Source: Phoronis australis
Taxonomy: Eukaryota; Phoronida; Phoronidae
NCBI GenBank assembly: GCA_002633005.1
Contig: NMRA01000265.1
Span: 251,904-301,226 of the forward strand
Length of the DNA: 49,323 bases
Direction: 5' to 3'
Shown: positions 1 through 9,644 of the stretch, one piece after another
Position numbering within the stretch: position 1 is the stretch's first letter
Layout of the letters: each line of letters begins with the position of its first letter
Program-made: the position numbers and the translations under genes
Notes under the pieces: generated by a model
Told to the model about the DNA's origin: nothing
Databases searched by the model: none
What the model saw: only the letters and a program-made list of their open reading frames with translations

Positions 1-3000
1 AAAAAAATCAACGACCACAAACTACAAACTATAAATACACTGCATATGCAAACGAATCACGATATATTACTAATAAAACAATATAATGAAGACTTTTCGA
101 GCAAGCCATAGCACATTCAGTTACAAGGAAAAAATGGCGGCGTTCAGGACAAGTTCCTGAACTGATGAGCCGGAAATGTGGGTACAGAAATAACCGATGA
201 CAACCGGTAATCATACGCTCAGAGAAAAGGGTCAAATACGGTTGAAAAATCGCTTTTGGCAAGAAAGGCGAAAAGAATGTAAAGAAAGAGTGTCGAAAAT
301 AATGTTTTATGTAGTAAGTATTTTCGGATACTAGAACCACATGGGCAAGTTTGCAACAAGGACTTTAATAAAATGCAACTACTTAAATCCGTGGTCGCCA
401 CTCTTCGTAATTTGTAAACTGAAAGGGGTTTCCCAACTTTCAACCAATGGGAATGGCTGAATGTTATGACGTCTGTTTCATTACTTTAAGCAATGGGAGG
501 CCATATTAAACAACATTCTACAGTGCTAACTTTCGTTTAGCACTGTGATAGAGTGTAGTCTATGATGCTGCTATTGAGCAGACGACATAACCAGTCGGCA
601 CCGAAGTTTGAATTTTGTAATTAATTACCAGTAGCATTTTTCAAAACTACTCATTATACCAACACTTCTACTATTGGAAGACTTTGAACAGCGTTTCAAT
701 GCCAAAATTGTTTTTTGTTCGTTGTGCTGGACAGTAAAGTAGATGCGAGAATTTCCCGTGAAAATACATTTACCGGAAACTGCACCAGACAATTTAAGAG
801 AGTGGCGGCGCCTCTTGGCTAGCTATAATCTATGGTGTAACTGCGTTTTTATCAATTGCGAGGTTTAGGAAAATAGAAAGTATTTGACTTAAAATTTTTG
901 AAAATGGGCCGTGCATTCATTGGCGACGCTCGGGTTTATTCCGGACGTACACCACAGGCCACTATCGGGATTGTTATAAAATTCCTGGACCCACACGACT
1001 CCCTCAACCCATAACCCCGACGACACCTCGAGCCACGGCCCACAACCCCTTGACGCAGTCTACACAGGCTCGACTAGATGCGAACATAGAACAAGCGCTG
1101 ACTTGCTGGTCCAACTAGTCTTACCGTGAGCTCGTCGGGCTAGCGTGTTTTTTTGCAATTAAGAAAATCAATTCGGCAAGTTTGAAACCCAAAACAGAAA
1201 AAATAACGCACCTAAATCAAATCAATAACCTACCAATGTTACAAATGTCATTCCCGGAAATGTGTAATGGTCTCGTCTGCTCTTCAGTGCATGGCAGATT
1301 CAAGCCTTTTTCCTTGAGAGAGTTCGAAGAACCGATGAATATGTATTAAGATCATCAGTAAATAAAGTTTAAAAACGAAAATGTTTTACTAAATAGTACC
1401 TCAACGTTACCTGTTGCTACTACACGCTGATATTTTTCCCATTTTGGGGACACTGTTGTTTTTTAGATTTGAAAACCTATTTTTAAAGCAGTCTGTGTCG
1501 CATCCACACACACATGAGATGTCTTGTTTTTGTTTTTTATTTTTGTTGTTGGCCCAACGGGTTACACGCGTATAATAATAATACCGTAACATTTTGTTCC
1601 TAAAACTTTATTTATGATATTATACGAGTACTAATACGGTTTCAGAATACGTTTATTTACGGTACCATACGATCTGATACGTTTTACGGTTAAATCTGAA
1701 ACAATTAATAAAGATAATACAACCTCTAGAAAAAATTCAAGTACCAAATACATCATACTAAAATACGGAAAGCTGCATGTCTGATAATATATATCAACTC
1801 ACAAGGAAAACACTAGTTAGCAGAAGCTTGTAGTTACAACAATTTCTTTGAATTAATCAAATAACCAAAGAACTGAGAATAGTTGTTTCTAAAGACAAAG
1901 TTAATAAATAGTAAAGCATCAAGAAAAAAAGTTGTCTCTTACCAACGCTGGATATCTGTGATATTTTTGAAGCAAGAAGCAGCCTCTCTCCTAGCAAGAT
2001 GAATTCTAGAGTAGCTAACAGAACATTTGTACTGAATACAAGAAAGGTGGTCGAGATAGCTCAAAACATAAAACTCACACACTTCCTCCAAAATGCTGCA
2101 CCTACATGTAGTTCCAAACCAATTCTGTGAATAAAGTTGTTACCGGATTCCAGCAATTAACCCAAGTCATTACCAAATATGGTGTAGGCAGACAAAAGTT
2201 AAATAATTTCGATAGATAATAGTTCTGATTATTGTTGTTGTCGGAACTGCATCATCCAAAATCTGACCAGTTTCAAAGAATTCAAGTTACATAACTAGCG
2301 ATGCAAGTCACAGTCGTTATTGTAGACATCCCACAACTGGTTAAAGACGTATGGTGAATCACTTCCTATGCACTCATAGGAGGATACAAATGTTGGTAAA
2401 TAACCAATATAGTTAATTAATTATACATCGTTACTAAACTTGCATAATATTGTGTTTAATTAGACCAATTATCTACAAAAATACATGTATCACCAACACA
2501 GTCAATTATGAGAAATGGTAATTACTAAAGAATTAAAATGTTAATTGTTTTCTTCAAGGAAAATCATCAAGTATTGACAAAGGGCTTTCTACTGATGTGC
2601 TCTAACAAAATTCGGTTGAAAAACGATTTAGTTGCGAAAAGTTTTTATAACAGTAAATTCCATAGCAAGTGCACACAACAAACGAATGTAAACACGCATG
2701 AGCGACGCAACCTCAGCGGCCGCAAGAAAATATTTATTTTTGGAACAACGTGAACGACCAACTCAGTGATAGGGGCCTACGTGTAAATGTAATTAGCCCA
2801 GATGTTAACGACCGATGCATGAAAACGGAATGCGCAAAGCTAGAATTGGCTGTAGCCACAACAGTGATCATTCCGTGTTTGATGTCACCGTTTAAGTTCG
2901 TGGAAATCGTAACCTTGTGATTTCGAAGTTAGAGCCATCGAAGTCCGTGGGTTTAGGGCATACTTGACCGTGAATTTCGCGTCTGTACTGCAGGGGTTAA

Positions 3001-3465
3001 TACTATGAAAATACAATCCCCGGAGTGAGAGCTCTTCGCGGTGTAACAACTCACTCACTGTCCCATCATCACGCGCGTGATAGGAGAACCGTGAATGACT
3101 TGAAAAACGCAAAAAGATGCAGTTTGGCGTAACACAAACAAAAATCAATTTGACTATCAAAATTACCTGCGTTTACAAAATGACCAAGGCGTAAAATCAG
3201 TGTATTTGGCCGGGAAGCAGCCAATCTAATGCAACTTGTTAACGTCACGAGTCAAATTAAAGATCCAAAACTTGTTGCATTGTCCATAATCCAATGTTTA
3301 TTATTACCGCTTGCCTTCAACCTTCGAATTATTGGTGTAACACAACCGATGTGAACTCATGTAACGGAAACTAGTAAAACTTGGTTAATTTATTTGACCC
3401 TGTGCTAAGACGACACGCAAAGTGGTATCAACCTGACAATCTATTACGCAACTGCTGCTCTAGCC
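1..3465. other. Intergenic, no gene recognised
   Basis: I read both strands and found no ORF with a recognisable domain, no convincing signal-peptide exon and no RNA gene. The longest open frames (about 100 codons) are low-complexity and lack conserved motifs. The stretch at about 900-1140 is more GC-rich than its surroundings and could be an old gene or transposon fragment, but no frame stays open in it. Confidence 0.5.
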
Positions 3466-3470
3466 TAAAA

Positions 3471-3650
3471 TTAGCAGCCGACCAGCTGGTCGGCTAATGG
3501 CCGGTCGGCTGAAGGGTCGGCTGAGGAGTCGCCTTATGACTAATCGGTACGGCAGCCGGCTGCCGGTCGGCTAATTTTTAGCCGACCGGTCGGCTAATTT
3601 GCCGACCGGTCCACGGCCGGTCGTCGACTCCTAGCCGACCGGTCGGACAA
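3471..3650. repeat. Cluster of GC-rich palindromes
   Basis: About 180 bp built from repeated copies of the self-complementary word GCCGACCGGTCGGC and its variants. Two 20-bp stretches are perfect palindromes: 3476-3495 (AGCCGACC, AGCT centre) and 3578-3597 (TTAGCCGACC, GGTC centre). Half-copies (GGTCGGCT, GCCGACCGGTC) fill the spaces. The surrounding DNA is AT-rich, so the block stands out. It could be the decayed core of a foldback element or a local palindromic satellite; no coding frame runs through it. Confidence 0.7.
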
Positions 3651-3659
3651 AAATTCGTA

Positions 3660-4596
3660 ATGTGTGCTGAGTATATAAATAATTAGGGGCCGGAGAATTT
3701 AATTTTTTGAATGGAATTGAAAGTTTTTATCTCGTTGTGAATCTGGCGATTTTCTTCAAATTCTAACAGTATTTAAAGTGAATAGTTCTCACGTTATCAT
3801 CCTTGAGTAGATTACCAACGATTTGTTTAAAAGGTTTTTCTTACGAGTTTTCGCTTTCTAGGTTTGGCGCAGCACTGAAAAAAGTGGGGGCTATAGCACC
3901 ACAGCCCCTATGGTGCGCCGCCCATGAGTCGTAGCTGTGAACATTCATTATGCGAAAGTCTATGAATCGTGAGTTGTAATTTGTTCGTCACTGTTTATTA
4001 TACAGTAAAGCAGATAGTGAAAGCATCAGCAGCGTTGTTCCCCCAGCAGCGTCATCATCTATGTTTTCGTCGTGGTCGAAACTTCGGCGTTCTTGTTTGC
4101 AAAATAAACCTCAATGATAAAAACCTCATTCCATTCACAGGTGTTTCTCCATCTGAACGCTTTTATTATTTTTATATTACATGACTTGTGGCCTTTTACA
4201 TGTATGTAAGCAAATCAATGGCGATCATTCACTTGAGAAATGTTTACCAAAGATGAATAGGTTTATGCTTTGTGTGTTCACTGAATAATTATTTGAGTGC
4301 ATGCAAACTGTATTGGGAAGAGAGAGTTTATATTTCGTATTTGTTTAAAAAAGTGATCGTGGCGACTTTTGTTTACCAAGTTTAACATTGCGCTCATGTT
4401 ACGAGTTTTGAAGTTCCGGTTCGCCTTAATTTCATGAAAATTTGAATACAGCAGAGTATGTCATTGTGCATTACTTTTACATAGTGCGGCTGCTCAAATT
4501 TTTCAATACGACGTCAACTGTTTGTCCACTCCATTTGTCGAATACCTCAAACTATGGAGCCTGTTTAGTGGAATCGGATATCTACCAAGTACAAAC
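3660..4596. other. 5' flank of the vWFA gene
   Basis: No gene recognised. The segment at 3870-3925 (GC-rich, self-complementary around GGGGCTATAGC) looks like part of a dispersed repeat. No clear TATA box lies upstream of the vWFA start codon. An in-frame non-ATG extension of the vWFA frame reaches 4522, but it contains no ATG. Confidence 0.4.
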
Positions 4597-5667
4597 ATGA
4601 AGAAGCAGCAACTAAAAAGATATGGTTTTCACATTATTTCGTCGCTAATTTTCTTGCTAGTGTGCCTTCACGAAACGGATTCACAGACTTGCACGCTAGA
4701 CATGGTCATTATTTTTGACGGATCAAGTTCTATATTTACTGCTCAATTTAATAATCTAAAAAGCTTCTTAATAAAATTCATCACTCTGTTCAATCTGGTA
4801 AAGACTAAGTTTGCGCTCTGGCAGTTTTCGGGGGATGATAGACCTGGTGGAATTAGTTACAACAAACTGTTTAACCTTAACCATGAAAAAACTTTGGCAC
4901 AAATGAAATCACTAATAAAGCGTGAGGAACAATTGAACGGCTATACTCATACGGCTGATGTTTTGAAGGAGGTTCACACCAACGGTTTCGCTTCCAATCG
5001 TCAAGGAGCGGCTAAAGTGCTGATGACAATTACTGAAGGCTTATCACGTAATCCGGTAACAACAATGTGGGCGGTAAGATTGGAGCAAAAAGGAATTTTA
5101 CTCATTGGCATAGGTATTCAAATTTACGGACGAGGCGATTTTGAAGAACAACGAGCAATCAAGGAACTGAAAGCATTAGGTGTCGACGGTTTCTATTTTG
5201 TCGACACCTTTTCAGTTTTAAATGAACGAGCAGTGTACTCTACTATCGAGAGAAACGTCAAGGAGTCGTGCTGGTGCGACGTGGGAAATGGCCCAAGTAA
5301 TATTGTCTGATCAAGTAGAGAGAATTGTGGAATATTTGAGTCTAGTGGCTCAGTTATCTCTAATAACACAGTGTGCAATCCAGCAAGAACAAGGAAAAGA
5401 CCAAGAACAACGACCAGCCCAATGAGAAGAACAACGAAAAGGCCAAGAAGAAGGACAACGACAATAACAACGACAGCATCAACAATGACAGAAACACCAA
5501 CAGTCCCATGGAACGAACTTGGGTCGACTGCAAATGTAGCAAGAAAGCCACCATCTAAAATCCCGATGTGGCTCTGGTATATTCTTATTGCCATCGTTGC
5601 ACTCCTGCTACTATGTTTGCTTAAGAAATGTTTATGCCGTGGCGAAAACTCCAAGTCTTCCTCATAG
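4597..5667 (+). CDS. vWFA-domain single-pass membrane protein, one in-frame TGA
   Basis: The frame opens at ATG 4597 (A at -3) with a signal peptide (hydrophobic core about residues 13-24, cut near DSQ-TC). A vWFA domain follows, from about residue 34 to 230. The MIDAS motif DGSSS lies at 41-45, the threonine loop GYTHT at 115-119, and TEG at 146-148 where most family members have TDG. The frame stops at TGA 5308-5310 (237 residues) but resumes immediately in the same frame for 118 codons. That tail is a Thr/Arg/Pro-rich stalk, a transmembrane segment (about 324-342) and a short basic cysteine-rich tail, ending at TAG 5665-5667. A type I membrane vWFA protein is therefore the natural reading. 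The TGA may be a pseudogenising change, an allele, a sequence error or a readthrough/recoding site. There is no intron, unlike the other genes here. The ligand is unknown; vWFA domains usually bind protein partners through a divalent metal. Confidence 0.75.
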
Positions 5668-5668
5668 A

Positions 5669-5738
5669 TCTTTCTCTTCCTCTCTCTCTCTCACTCCCCC
5701 TCCCCCCCTCTCTCTCTATCTCTCTTTCTCTCTTTCTC
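5669..5738 (+). repeat. CT-rich microsatellite in the 3'UTR
   Basis: Almost pure pyrimidine tract of CT dinucleotides and short C runs, starting directly after the TAG of the vWFA gene. Confidence 0.9.
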
Positions 5739-5768
5739 ATCCTGATTCATCAGTGCAGTATCTCTCTG

Positions 5769-5774
5769 AATAAA
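5769..5774 (+). other. Poly(A) signal of the vWFA gene
   Basis: Canonical AATAAA about 100 bp after the TAG at 5665. It supports an end of the transcript just downstream and so supports the tail after the TGA being transcribed. Confidence 0.6.
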
Positions 5775-5929
5775 AAATATTGCAGGCGGTCTGATACACG
5801 TCGTTGTACCAGACGTGCGCAGGCCTCACATGTGTGCCCATTGCACTGATCATCTGGAACTTATGTTATGCTTTATTAATATATGAATAGAACACTGCAA
5901 GAAATAATCATTAAAATTATCCTGCTTAA

Positions 5930-6850
5930 TCACTGCAATCTCAAGCTTAAGCTCAGCATCACCATCCGCACATCTGAACTTGGTTCCGCTATCACTGCAA
6001 AACCTCTAGGACTAATAAATCTATTCAGACCACAACAGAACGAATCAGTACTCAAACTACGATAAATTTCAATATGCACAGCTCTCAAACCCAAATATGT
6101 GACAATACAACCAAGACGTTTAGTTCTAGTCCTACCAACCTGCACCATAAAAAACAAACTAGTCTATACAAACAGACGCAAATGGTGGCTTAAACGGAGA
6201 AATTCTCTCCTTACCCAAACAACACATAACCCGATGACCAGGACGTGCATTACGTTTGCGACAATCAAAAGTTCTTTGGCCCACTTTGACTCCGCTTTTG
6301 AAACTTCGGAGCTATAATTTAATTGCGTACAAATATTTTGATATCCTCTCCCACAACTTTTCAGTTTCATTAAAATTGTTGGCATAACAGGACAATATGC
6401 ATCAAAACTAACAACTCTATCAATAGCAGATTTCAACCAACTTGACCATAGGATTCAGTCTACGCAGGGAATTAGGCTAGATCTACCATTAACCTTGTTC
6501 AATAGTCGTTGCTGAACATCAGACTCATTATGTAACAACTGGGACAAATGTTGAGAAAATACTCGAGTTTCTACATGCTTAAAAACAATCTTAGAAGCCT
6601 TCCGGATCTCACCAACCGTAAGGTTAGCAGAGATACGTCTTAAAACGCAATAACAAAGCAACATCTTTCAACAGCTAATACCACGATGAATGACGCTTCA
6701 CCAATCAATCTAGAGGATAATCGCCCCAACTATCAGCAACAGTAGAAACACCTTTTCTCAGCTCTGGATCATTCTCCAAAACATCGTTCAGTTCTCTCGG
6801 AGTACGCGACCAGCAAGTAGAATTAGAAAGATTATTGTCACAACGTGACA
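5930..6850 (-). mobile_element. BEL/Pao retrotransposon remnant, integrase part
   Basis: Minus-strand translation gives pieces of a BEL/Pao polyprotein with stops and frameshifts. At 6850-6720 is the RNase H to integrase linker (a DPELRKGV-like segment). At 6664-6455 is the segment before the integrase zinc finger (LTVGEIRKASK, then NKVNGRSSLIP). At 6157-5930 is part of the integrase core (GCIVTYLGLRAVHIEI, then STDSF, then RFISPRGF). The order matches a normal element read from right to left. It is clearly dead; no LTRs were recognised. It continues, after an insertion, at 8576-9590. Confidence 0.8.
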
Positions 6851-6857
6851 ATCATGG

Positions 6858-8575
6858 ACTCTGCGCGTGCGTATTAAAGGAATTGTTATGGGAAGTTACT
6901 GACAGCAACCCGTTTACCAATTTCAAAAGGAATTCCTTAAAATTGTAGGAAAAATTACATGTTAATATTTTGATGACCTTTCCACTATATAATTGACCTC
7001 TTTCGCTGCATTATGAGCCCGGATGAGGGAAGAATTGTAAACTCGATGAAAAGTGTGGTTAATGCTAAGAATCACAAATGTTTTACTTTAAGCACTTCAG
7101 AATACAACATGAATGAATTGGTCAAAGTTTCAGAAGAAAAATGCACCTAACGACCTCATGGGTGCTCCAAATGACCTGATAATTTAGACTTCAAACTCAA
7201 TCACGTTTACTAAACAGATATGTAATTTTGAAGTCTCTAGCTCAAAATTTTTGTTTGCACTCAATGACCTTCGATCTATTTTTCTAATTGGTTAGGCATA
7301 TTGTGTAGTAAAATAGGGTTTTCGATTGGCATGGTGACTTACACCAGTGTGCTGAACTTGATAAGAATTCCCTGAAAAATGGAGGGATATAACATTTTGA
7401 ACGTTAGATGATCTTTGCACTAACTGACCCTATCCGGTGCATTATAAGAGTCTTGAGGAGAATTATTGCAGAGCCTGTGAATAGTGTGTTTAATGCTGAG
7501 AATCACAGATGTCTAGCGGTTGACACATCACAATTCTTGGTGAATGAAAAGGACAAACTTAAGAAGAAAAATGCACCTAATGACCCCATGGTTGCACTAA
7601 TAACCTGAAACTTTGTATTTCGAATTGAATTAGATGTACCAATCAGACTTGTGAATTTGAAGTGTCTAGCTCAAAATTATAGTTTGCACTCAATGACCTT
7701 TGACATATTTTCTCTGGTTGGGTGGCCCTATTGCTTAGTAAAGTAGGGTATTTCACTGGCATGTAGGTTTACACCAATGTGCTGGAATTGAAGAGAATTC
7801 CTTGAAAAATATAGGAGAAATAACATTTTCAATTGTAGGTGACCTTTGCACTAATTGACCCTATCCAGTGCATTACAAGCCCTTTTAGTAGAATTAACTG
7901 CAAAGTCCATGAAAAGTATATTTGTTGCTTATAATCAGAGTTGTCAAACGGTTGACACATCAGAATACTTGGTGAATGAAAAGGACATATTTTCTGAAGA
8001 AAGATGCGCCTAATGACCCCATGTTTGCACTAAATGACCTGAAACTTTGGATTTTGAATTGAATTACCTGTGCCCATCAGACTTGTGAATTTGAAGTTTC
8101 TAGCTCAAAATTTTAGTTTGCACCTAATGACCTTTGACCTGTTTTATCTGATTGGATAACTTGATTACTTAGAAAAGTTTTTTTTTTTAATTGTCATGTT
8201 GACTTATACCTGTGCACCGAATTTGAAAAAGATAGCTTTAAAACTGAAGGAGGAGTAGCATTTTGAAAATTATATGACTTTTACACCAAACGACCTCTTC
8301 CGGTGCAATATGGAATATGATTATATAACCAATCAAAATTTATATACTGTCAAAAGTCGTATGCTGAATTTAAAGACCGTACCTGCACCCAATTTGGAGT
8401 TATTACATGTAAGCCTCAAAGTTGGTCGGAAGAAGAATAAGAATAATAAGAAATAATAAAATTGCAGAAAACCCAGGAACAACAGTACTCTGCGTTTCCA
8501 CGCGCAGAGTAATAAGAAGAATAAAATTGAAGAAAACCCAGGAACAACAGTACTCTGCGCTTATACGCGCAGAGT
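6858..8575. mobile_element. Helentron/pearl-like element with 434-bp tandem core
   Basis: This 1.72-kb block splits the BEL/Pao remnant. The left end has ACTCTGCGCGT (6858-6868) and the right end has its reverse complement (8565-8575), which is also the right arm of a hairpin at 8552-8575. Between them lie about 3.2 tandem copies of a unit of roughly 434 bp (anchors near 6971, 7406, 7840 and 8271), then an A-rich segment. Two roughly 65-bp direct repeats follow, each ending in the ACTCTGCG...CGCAGAGT hairpin (8487-8510, 8552-8575). A short terminal sequence re-used in a 3' hairpin plus core tandem repeats is the layout of non-autonomous rolling-circle (Helentron-associated, pearl/DINE-like) elements. 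The class assignment is inference. Confidence 0.6.
6971..8290 (+). repeat. 434-bp tandem repeat, about 3 copies
   Basis: Each unit begins with a TGACCTTTGCACTAA-like segment followed by a CCGGTGCATTA-like segment. It carries a middle part with GGTTGACACATCA and ends with TAGCTCAAAATTTTAGTTTG and an AATGACCTTTGAC-like segment. Copies differ at perhaps a fifth of positions, so the array is not recent. The fourth copy is truncated. Short ORFs within it are not real genes. Confidence 0.85.
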
Positions 8576-9600
8576 AATTAAGACACTAATAGTCTAGTCC
8601 CCTGACCTACTGCTAATGAATCTTATTCTGTTCAAACAGTTTCGTGAGATGCGTAGTCTGCAGGATTCAAACCACCGTTAACCTCAGTATTCTAATGAAT
8701 CAACGACAAACGGTTAGCAACAAAGACCTAAAATCCAGGCTTTGTAGTTCTATTATAATGTGACACATTGGTAGAATCAGTCCAAAAGACAATATCACCA
8801 ATCCTGCATATGTAGCAAAACAAGAGACCTTCACAGCCAACGTAGCAGAAGATGATTCTAACCCGGAGATAGTCAAATCTTCGGAAGGAGAAACACGTCG
8901 TTTTCCTAAGACGATAGAATAGAAAAAATTGACCGCAATATTCCAACAACCGTAAGTAAGTCGCAAAACCATACCCTACATTGTACTTCCGAAACATCTG
9001 AGAAGCCACCAAATGAAACAGGCTTAGAGCAGTGAGGAACATCAATAACACTGAACTTAGTTAAACAGTCTCAGCTACCTCTCCACAGCAACAACATGTC
9101 ATCAGGTATCAATTCATCCCATTCAAGTTTCATAACTCCCAATTGCTGCAAAATCAGTTTACCGGCAAAATAAAAGAAGAAGCGGTACCAAAACGATAAT
9201 ACATAGAGCTTTCTACCGACGAGATACTTCTTCTCGTAGAAAAGGCGACGTTCTCTACAACCCAAAAACTATATGTGTCGCTATCAACATTCTTCTGAAC
9301 ACCAAGAGCATATCCAATCGGCAATTTATCAAGATTTAAATCTTTAACGGATGGAGCACTCGCACAATCAGGAATGCTAGCAAGAATATTGCGACTGTTA
9401 ATCCACTTGTGAGATGAAACTCAGCTCTCGACATTGTATCATCCAGTTGTTCAATTAGTTGAAGAGCTAAACTAGTATACATGTACAACCGAAAGCAGAT
9501 GTTAGAATTGAAGATATGTCCATTCACGTTAACGTAAATTCTCCCTAACTTTAGTAGAACAGAACAATTGGTATACGCTAGAGTAACCATTTCCGTGACA
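8576..9600 (-). mobile_element. BEL/Pao retrotransposon remnant, RT connector and RNase H
   Basis: Upstream (minus-sense) half of the same decayed element. At 9265-9071 is the segment after reverse transcriptase (KLILQQLGVMKLEWDELIP). At 9050-8697 is the RNase H region in alternating frames: GYGFATYLR, then VLGKRRVSPSEDLTISGLE, then VFWTDSTNVSHYNR, then FVANRLSLIH. At about 8660-8620 comes LNPADYASHE, matching the NPADLASRG stretch of intact elements. Several frameshifts and stops are visible. The polyprotein would resume at 6850 if the 6858-8575 insertion were absent. Confidence 0.8.
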
Positions 9601-9644
9601 ACGTTAGCACGCTCACAAATTGCTATTTTAGATCATTTTCTTAT

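Noticed and set aside
5193-5654. 153-codon minus-strand open frame
   Set aside because: It is the antisense of the vWFA gene tail; its Val/Leu runs come from the complement of the ACA/ACG threonine codons.
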